NCBI GenBank assembly: GCA_964485695.1
Contig: CAZAKZ010000053.1
Coordinates: forward strand, 1-34,167
Direction: 5' to 3'
From: CAZAKZ01 sp964485695
GTDB lineage: Bacteria > Planctomycetota > JAFGQW01
DNA: 34,167 bases
Part shown: in pieces, positions 1-6,995 of the stretch
Layout of the letters: each line of letters starts with the position of its first letter
How positions within the stretch are numbered: position 1 is the first letter of the stretch
Position numbers and translations under genes: made by a program
The notes under the pieces: generated by a model
The model's input: only the letters and a program-made list of their open reading frames with translations
Database searches by the model: none
What the model was told of the DNA's origin: nothing

Positions 1-146
1 TACAGCCTTTTGCATAGGCTACATGTCCTGTTATTTATGTGAGGCTGTATAGCCGAGGCAAAAACGACAGCGTCGTAATGCTGGGCGGCGGCCTGGCTCA
101 CGGCAGTGATCACCAGCAGAGCCAGGAGGATGGATGCTATTCTCAT
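1..146 (-). CDS. N-terminal fragment of an exported protein, cut by the window edge
   Basis: Reading down from an ATG at 146-144, the frame encodes a clear Sec signal peptide (MRIASILLALLVITAVSQ, then AAAQ) followed by HYDAVVFASAIQPH, and stays open to base 1. A strong Shine-Dalgarno sequence (GAGGAGG) lies about 7 bases upstream of the start. The gene is too short in this window for a functional call. The residues after the signal peptide (AQ-HYDAVVFASA) resemble those of the next gene upstream (AQ-stop-DAAIFSSI), so the two look like tandem paralogs, and this one probably encodes the same kind of exported propeller-like protein. The 17-base gap between them suggests co-transcription. Confidence 0.6.
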   Translation of the reverse strand, partial: MRIASILLALLVITAVSQAAAQHYDAVVFASAIQPHINNRTCSLCKRL

Positions 147-163
147 GAGGTACCTCCTCGGTG

Positions 164-1513
164 TTACAGGTTCACGTGGATGATGTTGCTGGCATCGGTG
201 AAGGTCGAACCCTTCAGGGTCAGGGCCTGCCAGTAGGCCGAGATGCCGAGGCGCGAGCCGAAGCCCCTCCAGATCACGTCGTACTGGCCGCCGGGGTCCA
301 GGGTCACCATGGTCGGATAGGGCAGGATGTTCATCAGGGCGAACAGGGTGATCGGATCCACGGCCAGGTGGATCTCGAGGCCGTTCAGGAGCAACGGATT
401 GGCGGCCAGGCCCGTGGAACTCGGCACCAGGATGGCCGTCTCGCCCGCGTGGCCGGCGCCGAAGTTCAGGTGGAAGGTCCGCCGGCCGGGCATGGCGCCG
501 GTCCACCAGGTGGTGAGCTGGGATTCCTCGGCCTCCCGGCCGGTGTTGACCCGACTGCCCTGGGTCGTCGGCAGGATCACCTTGGTCGCCACGGCCTTCA
601 GCGGCCGCGCCTTCAGGTCGATGGAGTAGACGGTGCTGTTCGCCCGGGTGAGGAGGTAGGCCTTCATGCCGGGCTTTTCCCAGGGCTCGTTCCACATGCA
701 GCTGTAGGTGATGCCGGCGGCCAGTCCCGTGATCGGAAGCAGGGTCGAGGTATTGGTACGGGTGTCGACCTGGAATATCCCCGAGTCCGAACCGGCCCAG
801 ACGTAGATCTTCCCGTCCTCGGCCCAGCAGGCGTCGTAGTAGGCCCGGTGAAGCGAGGAGATGGTGGCAAGGGTCGAGAGGCTGAGGGCCTGGGGGGGAT
901 TCATGGCCAGGGGATACTCGGTGATGGTGTGATCGTTGGCGTAGTAACAGACGCCGACAAAGGTGCCGGGATTGAACAGATTGGGGTAGAAGTCGCTCAT
1001 GTCGACCTCGGTGTTGGGGAACCAGCCGTCCAGGGTGTACTTGTTGGCTCCGAAGTCGACGAGCGCGGTGTTCTTGGAGCTGGCCGGCGCAGGCGGCGAC
1101 GGGGGCTGATTCCCGTCGATGACACAGAAGCCGATGCCCCCGACGTTGTCGAAGTTCAGCGCCGGTTGATACGGAAAGCCCATGACGTCGTTGCGAAAGT
1201 CGCCGACGAATCTGGGCCAGGCGCCGGTCTTCGGGTCCAGGGCGCCGAGGCCGTTGTAGTCGATGAGGCTCACGTAGATGAGGCCGTCCGGCCCGAAGAC
1301 GCCGCCGCGATTCCGCTGGCTCGATCCGGCGGCCACTCCGGGCGCCTTCCAGATCGTCGTCACGGTCTGCGTGGTCATGTCGATGAGGGTGACGTAGGTC
1401 GCGTGCGCATTGGCGGTGGAGATCGATGAGAAGATCGCCGCGTCTTACTGCGCCGGCAAGGTGCCTCCCGCAAACAGGATTAGGATGAGAAATACGAGGA
1501 TACAGTGTTTCAT
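164..1513 (-). pseudogene. exported propeller-like protein interrupted by an ochre stop after the signal peptide
   Basis: From ATG 1513, with GGGAGG 7 bases upstream, the frame gives the signal peptide MKHCILVFLILILFAGGTLPAQ. It then meets TAA at 1445-1447 and continues in the same frame as DAAIFSSISTANAHATYVTLID and about 404 more residues ending at 164. The body has repeated short beta-strand-like units (for example DGLIYVSL, DGKIYVWAG, STVYSIDL) that suggest a beta-propeller. A C-terminal domain of about 100 residues is shared with the protein at 20599-21879. Restart at ATG 1378 would make a protein without an export signal. The paralog at 1-146 has TAC (Tyr) where this gene has TAA, so one base change explains the stop. 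It is either a recent nonsense mutation, a sequencing error, or programmed readthrough. Function unknown. Confidence 0.75.
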
Positions 1514-1637
1514 TGAAGTGCCTCCCAATTGAACCTACTGGCCGCGTCCTGACGGCTGTAAATGATTGTCCGGATACCCACTCTACCAGGACAGTGTAGA
1601 TTTACCAGGAGAATCGGCACCCTTCGGGCCCGATGGA

Positions 1638-4394
1638 TCAACCGTCTTCGCGCTTCTTGATGGCCTCGAACTTGCGTATGGACGCCTTGACCAGGCCGAT
1701 CTTTTTCCCGATGCTCTGGATCAGGCTCTTCTGGTCGGCGGTCAGGTCGGCGAACTCCTTGATTTCCACGAGGGCCTTGCGGCTCTTCTCGAACCAGGAG
1801 ACGGCCTGGCGGAATTCCTCGAGGATCTCGTCGGTGGAGGCCGTCTTGCCCGATTTTTGGACTTGCTTGAGGTGGATGTTCCCGAGGTCGAGGTAGGCCT
1901 GGGCCACGCCCTGACGGTGCACCGTGTTCGAGGGATCCTGCTTCACCATGGTCCGGGCCACCTCAAGCGCCTTCCGGAGGTGGGGCAGCGCCTCCTCGGT
2001 CCGGCCGGAAGCCACCAGGACGGAGCCCATCAGGTCCTGGGAGATCCAGAGTGTGTGGTTGAGCACCACGTTCCGCGGGTCGGTACGCACCAGGTTTTCC
2101 ATGATCTCGAGGCTCTTCTCGGCGTGCACAAGGGCCTCGGGCAGCTTGTTCATGAACTGGTGGATGTTGCACAGGCGCTGGTGGGCCACGGCCAGGTCCC
2201 TTCGGGCCTGGGCGTCCGCGGGATTGGCGGCGGCCACGGCTTTTCTGATTTCCACCGCTTTCTGGAAGCTCTTCAGGGCGCTTTCCGGATCGTCGGTCCG
2301 GGCAAAGAGGTCACCGGCGGCGATGCAGGCCACCGAGACGTCGCGAAGGGCCGTGGCGCTCGAGGGCTTTTTTCCCCGGGAGGCCTCGGCGTAGGCCATG
2401 AACATGTGGTAGCTGTTCTTGGCCGCTTCAAAGTCACCCTCCATCTCCTGGACTTCGCCGATGAGGGAGTGGGCGATGGCCAGGTCGCGGCGGGCGATCC
2501 TGTCCTCGGGGTGCGCGGCCACGGTGGCCTCGTACAGGGCGAGGACCTTGCGGAACTCCTCCTTGGCCGCCTTGAGGCGACCAGATACCTTGTGGAGGGT
2601 GCCGATGTCCATGGAGCAGAACGAAAGGTCGCGCAGGATGGGAGCCCTGTCCTTTGCCACTGCGAGGAGCATCTCGAACCGGGCCCTTGCGACCTCGTAT
2701 TTCTTCATGGCCCCCGCCTTGTCGCCCTCGAGGGCCAGGACGTTGCCGATCTTCCGGATCAGATGCGCCTGGTTGCGACGGTCTCTCGGATTCTTCGGCT
2801 CCGTGGCCTCGAGTCTCTCGTAGATGGCCAGTGCCTTCTCGTAGCTCTGGAGAGCGCCGCGGGTATCGCCCAGGTTCTTCTGGTCCTGCCCGCCGAGTAC
2901 CCCGGCCATGCGCTGGTACGCGATGGCCAGCTCACGCTCGAGGCCGGGGTCCGATCCCTCCTCCCGGGACAGGCCGTCCAGGTAGTCGAGGATCTTCCGC
3001 GTCAAGCGCTCCTCGGCCCGGGTGGCGCCGGAGATTTTCTGGAGGTCGTCGAGAAAATCGAAGATGACGAACCGGGCCAGGGTCCGGCCCTTCTGGAACA
3101 GCGTGTCAGCCCGGGCCCGGGCCGCGATCTCGCTCCGGGCCCGTTCGGCTTCGGCCGACCTGGCCTGATTCGCCTGGACCGCGAAAGTGATGCTGATCAC
3201 CGTGGCCGCCGTCAGGATGAGAAACGTGGCCACCAGGGCCGTGAACAGCGCCCGGTTTCGCAGGGCGAACATGCGGAGCTGGTATCCCAGGCTCGGGGGT
3301 CGCGCCTCGATGGGCTCGTGGTTCAGGTAGCGGTTGATGTCCCGGCCCAGGTCTGCGGCCGAGGGATAGCGCCGCCGCCGATCCTTCTCCAGGGCCTTCA
3401 GGATGATGGTCTCCAGGTCGCCCCGGAGCACCGACAGGAAGGTGCTGGGTTTCTTCGGCGGCTCCTCCACCACGATACGGGCCGCCTCGTGGATGGCGGC
3501 CCGGGTCAGGTCGTAGGGCACCTGGCCCGACAGCAGCTCGTAGAGGACCATGCCCAGGGCGTAGACGTCGCTGCGCGTGTCCAGGTCCCCGGGATCGGCC
3601 TGCCACTGCTCGGGGCTCATGTATTGCAGGGTGCCCATGATCTGGCCGGCCCGGGTGTGGAGGGTGGTGGCCGCCACGTCCAGGTCCGTGGCCCGGGCCA
3701 CGCCGAAGTCGATGATCTTGGGATTTCCCGCGCCGTCCACCAGGATGTTGGCCGGTTTGAGGTCGCGGTGGATGACGCCCTTCTGGTGGCCGTGGTGAAC
3801 GGCCTCACACACCCGGGTGAAGAGCTGAAGCCGCGCCTGGATGTCCAGGTCGCGGGCCTCGGCGTAGGTGACCAGGTCCGTGGCGTCGGGGACCAGCTCC
3901 ATGGCGAAGTAGGGCACGGGGCCGGTGCCGTCGTCGAAGGTGCCGGCCTCGAACACCTGGGCGATGCCGGGATGGCGGAGGCGTGCCAGGATTTCCGCCT
4001 CGTACCCGAAGCGCTTCAGGGCTTCGGTGGAGGTGAGGCCGGCCTTCATCACCTTGACGGCCACCTGCCGGCTGGGATGGTCCTGGTCGGCGGCGTAGAC
4101 CGCGCCCATGCCCCCCGCCGCGATGAGGCGGGTCAGGGTGAAGGTGGCGATGCGCTTGCCCACGAGGGACGGCAGAGGGGCGTCCTGGAGGAGGCCGCCC
4201 GTGGCCAGGGCCTGGGCCGGGGGCTCGATGAAGCCCGCGGTCTCCCCGTCCGCAGCGAGGAGGGATTCCACCTCGGCGCGCAGTTCCGGGTCCTGGCCCA
4301 GGCGCTGGTTCAGGAAATCGGCGCGCTGCGCAGGCGCCAGATCCCGGGCGGCGTGGAACGCCTCCACGATCTGTTGAAATCGGTCCGAGGGCAT
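1638..4394 (-). CDS. transmembrane Ser/Thr protein kinase with a TPR-like C-terminal region
   Basis: A 918-aa protein starting at ATG 4394, preceded by GGGAGG at good spacing; a longer frame to 4511 lacks homology and is not used. Residues 85-350 form a Hanks-type kinase: glycine loop AAGGMGAVY, lysine K114 in VAVKVMK, catalytic loop HRDLKPAN with D211, DFG at 229-231, and SPE in place of APE at 260-262. A single membrane helix lies at about 382-405, so the kinase is cytoplasmic. After a charged helical linker, the rest (about 480-880) is a string of helical pairs of TPR type (for example LERELAIAYQRMAGVLG), expected outside the membrane or in the periplasm. An ECF sigma factor of a class often found beside such kinases lies 1.7 kb away, which suggests a signalling pair. 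The start of the protein resembles the short leader common to these kinases. Confidence 0.9.
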   Translation of the reverse strand: MPSDRFQQIVEAFHAARDLAPAQRADFLNQRLGQDPELRAEVESLLAADGETAGFIEPPAQALATGGLLQDAPLPSLVGKRIATFTLTRLIAAGGMGAVYAADQDHPSRQVAVKVMKAGLTSTEALKRFGYEAEILARLRHPGIAQVFEAGTFDDGTGPVPYFAMELVPDATDLVTYAEARDLDIQARLQLFTRVCEAVHHGHQKGVIHRDLKPANILVDGAGNPKIIDFGVARATDLDVAATTLHTRAGQIMGTLQYMSPEQWQADPGDLDTRSDVYALGMVLYELLSGQVPYDLTRAAIHEAARIVVEEPPKKPSTFLSVLRGDLETIILKALEKDRRRRYPSAADLGRDINRYLNHEPIEARPPSLGYQLRMFALRNRALFTALVATFLILTAATVISITFAVQANQARSAEAERARSEIAARARADTLFQKGRTLARFVIFDFLDDLQKISGATRAEERLTRKILDYLDGLSREEGSDPGLERELAIAYQRMAGVLGGQDQKNLGDTRGALQSYEKALAIYERLEATEPKNPRDRRNQAHLIRKIGNVLALEGDKAGAMKKYEVARARFEMLLAVAKDRAPILRDLSFCSMDIGTLHKVSGRLKAAKEEFRKVLALYEATVAAHPEDRIARRDLAIAHSLIGEVQEMEGDFEAAKNSYHMFMAYAEASRGKKPSSATALRDVSVACIAAGDLFARTDDPESALKSFQKAVEIRKAVAAANPADAQARRDLAVAHQRLCNIHQFMNKLPEALVHAEKSLEIMENLVRTDPRNVVLNHTLWISQDLMGSVLVASGRTEEALPHLRKALEVARTMVKQDPSNTVHRQGVAQAYLDLGNIHLKQVQKSGKTASTDEILEEFRQAVSWFEKSRKALVEIKEFADLTADQKSLIQSIGKKIGLVKASIRKFEAIKKREDG

Positions 4395-4576
4395 GGTTTT
4401 CCTCCCGGTGTTCGGCCAGAAAAAGGGCACACGAGGCCCCGGCACAGGAAGCGCGCAAGAACGCGCCGAACACCCTCGACTATTCTTAAATAAAAAACGA
4501 GGGGGGTCCACCCGAGGCTGCGTGATTCCCGGTGAGCGTTGAATAGAAACCGGAATCCAATAGACTGGAGACTGAT

Positions 4577-5968
4577 ATGAAATCCCTTCCCTGCATCGTC
4601 ATGAGACTGATCCTGACCCTCCTGGCCGGCGTGGCGAGTGCCCAGACCGACGTGCCCGAGGTCCAGTTTACCCTGAAGAGTCCCCGCGGTTTCGAGGTCA
4701 CCCTGCCCCGCGACTGGGGCGCCAGGGTGGTTAATGAAAACACCCTGGTGATCTCCCCGGCGGTGGACACCCTTGACGGGCCGCAGGCCACCCTGACCCT
4801 CCTCCACCTGAAGGAGGCAATGCCGGCCTCGAAAGTGGCCGGGGCCCTGGCACAAAGCTACAACAAGATCCTGCACCGCCCGGAGATCCGGATACGCCGT
4901 CAAACAGGCAAGGAGCCGGAGACCCACTGCACCCTGACCGGCACCTTTAATTTCCGGTGCCGGAAATTCCGCGTGCATACCCAGGTGACAGTGCACGGCC
5001 GCGGGGCCGCGGTCACCGAGTTCCTGGCGCTGGAGAAGGACTTCGAGCGCGTGAAACCCGACCTCATGCGGGCCGTGGCCTCGCTGCGCCTGGATCCCTC
5101 GCTCCGGGACCCGATGCGCATCGCGCCGCCGTCAGGCGACTGGAAGGTGTGGCAGGATCCGAAAGAGAAGGCGTTCACCGTGCGCATTCCCCGGGATTGG
5201 AAGGCCCGGGGCGGCACGGTGCGGGCATCGAACGGATCGGCCTGTCGGACCCTGGCAGCCGAGAAGGAGGACCGACCCGAGGCGTTCATCCGCATCTACC
5301 AGAACGTGCCCCGGATCTACGTGGAGCCCAATGAATTCCAGACCTCCATAGGCATCAAGGATGGGACCCCGTGGGGCAAGGCCATCGTCATGAAATACAA
5401 GGGCGCCCGCCACTACCTGGAGCACCACGCCCTCGCCCTGATGGGCGAAGCGTGCAAGGATATGCGCCTCGTACGGGTCCACCCGAGACCGGACCTCACG
5501 CGGACGCTCTATTCCTCGAACGACTACAAGATCACGCAGGAGACGGTGGAGGCCGACCTCGCCTTCCGGTTGAAGGAGACGCCGGTCAAGTGCCGCATCC
5601 TCCTGGCCCTCACGCGCTGTGTGGGCAGCGGCGGCAGCGGCGTCTGGTATGTCGCACTTCACGCGGCGGGCGCGCCTCCGGACCAATTCGACCGGACCCT
5701 GGACGTCTACCACCAGGTGATGAACGCCTTCGCCTACGATGCCAGATGGATTGCGAACGAATCGAGGCGGGTGTTGATGGAACGCGTGCGCGTCTTCCCC
5801 GCCGGCTGCAAGAACAAGCGCGAGTGGATGCAGCGCCTCCTGGAGTCGCGGCAGATCGTCCTGGAGAAGATCTTCTGCCATGTGGCCGATGCGCTGGAGT
5901 GCACGGTCCTGGACTGGGACCGGGTCACGCAGTGCACGTTCCCCCGCGGCTTCCTGGCGCCGCGGTAG
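4577..5968 (+). CDS. exported protein of unknown function with two similar halves
   Basis: A 463-aa protein from ATG 4577, with CTGGAG 7 bases upstream. The N-terminus is a signal peptide (MKSLPCIVMRLILTLLAGVASAQ, cleavage after ASA). Two stretches look alike: FTLKSPRGFEVTLPRDWGAR near residue 30 and WQDPKEKAFTVRIPRDWKAR near residue 195. This indicates a duplicated domain of roughly 150 residues, reminiscent of the small alpha/beta folds that start with a 'Y/F-x-V-x-x-P-x-x-W' strand (PsbP/DcrB-like). I do not recognise a named family. Several cysteines occur in the C-terminal 90 residues. It is transcribed divergently from the kinase, across 182 bases, and convergently with the ECF sigma factor; both may act with it, but nothing in the sequence proves that. 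Confidence 0.75.
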   Translation: MKSLPCIVMRLILTLLAGVASAQTDVPEVQFTLKSPRGFEVTLPRDWGARVVNENTLVISPAVDTLDGPQATLTLLHLKEAMPASKVAGALAQSYNKILHRPEIRIRRQTGKEPETHCTLTGTFNFRCRKFRVHTQVTVHGRGAAVTEFLALEKDFERVKPDLMRAVASLRLDPSLRDPMRIAPPSGDWKVWQDPKEKAFTVRIPRDWKARGGTVRASNGSACRTLAAEKEDRPEAFIRIYQNVPRIYVEPNEFQTSIGIKDGTPWGKAIVMKYKGARHYLEHHALALMGEACKDMRLVRVHPRPDLTRTLYSSNDYKITQETVEADLAFRLKETPVKCRILLALTRCVGSGGSGVWYVALHAAGAPPDQFDRTLDVYHQVMNAFAYDARWIANESRRVLMERVRVFPAGCKNKREWMQRLLESRQIVLEKIFCHVADALECTVLDWDRVTQCTFPRGFLAPR

Positions 5969-5992
5969 CCGCAGCCACTTGTGGCCTGCTCT

Positions 5993-6098
5993 GATTTCAT
6001 CGGCGATTTTTGAGCGCAAACGCGATCAAATCCGGTTCATGAAGTGCTTGATCAAGGAAATATGAGCAGATTTGCGCTCATTTTCACGCGATGAAATC
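5993..6098. repeat. 106-bp nested imperfect palindrome between convergent genes
   Basis: Outer arms GATTTCATCG (5993-6002) and CGATGAAATC (6089-6098) are perfect inverted copies. So are the inner arms TGAGCGCAAA (6011-6020) and TTTGCGCTCA (6071-6080), separated from the outer ones by 8 unmatched bases on each side. Inside are GATCAA (6024-6029)/TTGATC (6048-6053) and the self-palindromes TTCATGAA (6036-6043) and CTTGATCAAG (6047-6056). It fills the gap between the 3' ends of two convergent genes. It could be a bidirectional transcription stop, but there is no terminal T-run, so a small palindromic mobile element is as likely. Confidence 0.7.
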
Positions 6099-6118
6099 GA
6101 GTCACGGTGGACGACCCG

Positions 6119-6715
6119 TCATTCCGCCGGGGACTCCTCCGAAAGGGTATCCCCCTTCTTGACCTCGCGGAGCAACCAGGCCTTCACGAAGGCCCAGTCG
6201 CGCTCCACCGTGGCGTGGGAGGTGTTCAGGATGTCGGCCACCTCCGGAATGGTGAGGCCCGCGAAGAACCGGAGCTCCACCATGCGGCTCTTTTCCGGAT
6301 CCAGGGCGGCCAGCCGGGTCAGGGCCTCGTCCAGGGCCAGGAGGTTCACGGACCGCTCCTCGAACATGGCCACGGCCTCGTCCAGGGCCAGGGCCGCCTG
6401 GCCGCCGCCCCGCTTGGCCGCGCTCCGGCGCCGGGCGTGGTCCACCAGGATGCGGCGCATGGCCATGGCCGCCACGCTGAAGAAGTGGCCGCGGCTCTCC
6501 CAGGGCGCCTTCTGGTCCACCATGCGGAGGTAGGCCTCGTTCACCAGGGCCGTGGCCTGGAGGGTGTACTCCCGGCCCCGCTGCCGGATGAGACCCGAGG
6601 CCAGGTGGCGGAGCTCGTCGTAGACCCGGCCGTAGAGGAGGTCCGCCGCCTCCTTGTCCCCCGCGTTCACGTCCGCGAGGATCCGGGTCACGTCCCTGGG
6701 CGAAGATGAACTCAC
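6119..6715 (-). CDS. ECF RNA polymerase sigma factor, TIGR02999-like
   Basis: About 198 aa from GTG 6715, which follows a GAGGAGG motif (6727-6733) 11 bases upstream; an in-frame TTG at 6742 has no ribosome-binding site and is less likely. Region 2 is seen in DLLYGRVYDELRHLASGLIR and the following conserved ATALVNEAYLRMVD and HFFSVAAMAMRRILVDHARRR, which is characteristic of the TIGR02999 class. Region 4 with its helix-turn-helix is LTIPEVADILNTSHATVERDWAFVKAWL. It would direct RNA polymerase to a dedicated promoter set. No anti-sigma factor is adjacent; in this class control is thought to involve protein kinases, and a large TPR kinase lies at 1638-4394. Confidence 0.9.
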   Translation of the reverse strand: MSSSSPRDVTRILADVNAGDKEAADLLYGRVYDELRHLASGLIRQRGREYTLQATALVNEAYLRMVDQKAPWESRGHFFSVAAMAMRRILVDHARRRSAAKRGGGQAALALDEAVAMFEERSVNLLALDEALTRLAALDPEKSRMVELRFFAGLTIPEVADILNTSHATVERDWAFVKAWLLREVKKGDTLSEESPAE

Positions 6716-6768
6716 CGGTGTCGTATCCTCCTCATGAGCCAATGCACCCGTTATTGACCGCGACTACT

Positions 6769-6846
6769 TTACTCCAGCGTTTTCCGGGCGGCAATGGAGG
6801 GGCGGGTGGATTTCCGGCGCGGTCCCAGCTTCAGCAGGCTCTTCAA
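6769..6846 (-). pseudogene. duplicated remnant of the heparinase-like gene's C-terminal tail
   Basis: On the minus strand this stretch reads KSLLKLGPRRKSTRPSIAA, then RKTLE and TAA (6769-6771). The lyase gene next to it ends FRKPARKSTRPSIAAR-stop. The shared KSTRPSIAAR and its near-identical DNA mean the 3' end exists twice, with a palindromic segment between. It could be what is left of a decayed tandem copy, or the original 3' end displaced by an insertion. Confidence 0.55.
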
Positions 6847-6995
6847 ATCTGACGCCTGCTTTTTTGCTCGATTCGAGCTAAAAACTATGCGTCAGGCACC
6901 TGACGGGCCGAAAATAGCTCGAATTGAGCTAAAAAATCGGCGTCAGACGGGCGCCGACCTAGCGAGCGGCAATGGAGGGGCGCGTGGATTTCCGG
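6791..6995. repeat. 27-bp direct repeat flanking a 151-bp palindromic insert
   Basis: 6791-6817 and 6969-6995 are identical except for one base (GGCGGGTGG against GGCGCGTGG). The second copy is the 3' end of the heparinase-like gene and the first lies outside it. The 151 bases between hold the palindrome at 6848-6947. Confidence 0.85.
6848..6947. repeat. 100-bp nested palindrome with a central hairpin
   Basis: TCTGACGCC (6848-6856) pairs with GGCGTCAGA (6939-6947). Inside, TTTTTTGCTCGATTCGAGCT (6860-6879) pairs almost completely with 6916-6936 (AGCTCGAATTGAGCT plus six A). At the centre CGTCAGG-CA-CCTGACG (6890-6905) is a perfect hairpin. Each arm is also a small palindrome on its own (GCTCGA-T-TCGAGC; AGCTC-GAATT-GAGCT). 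The whole can form a cruciform or a three-hairpin RNA. It resembles REP or MITE-like elements spread by Y1 transposases, but no transposase is in the window. Confidence 0.75.

Noticed and set aside
161..1429. Plus-strand open frame of 422 codons opposite the broken exported gene
   Set aside because: Antisense shadow with biased composition; the minus strand carries the signal peptide, the ribosome-binding site and the shared C-terminal domain.
1566..4493. Plus-strand open frame of 975 codons opposite the kinase
   Set aside because: It is a mirror of the GC-rich kinase gene: Gly/Val/His/Leu/Asp-rich low-complexity translation, no motif, no ribosome-binding site.
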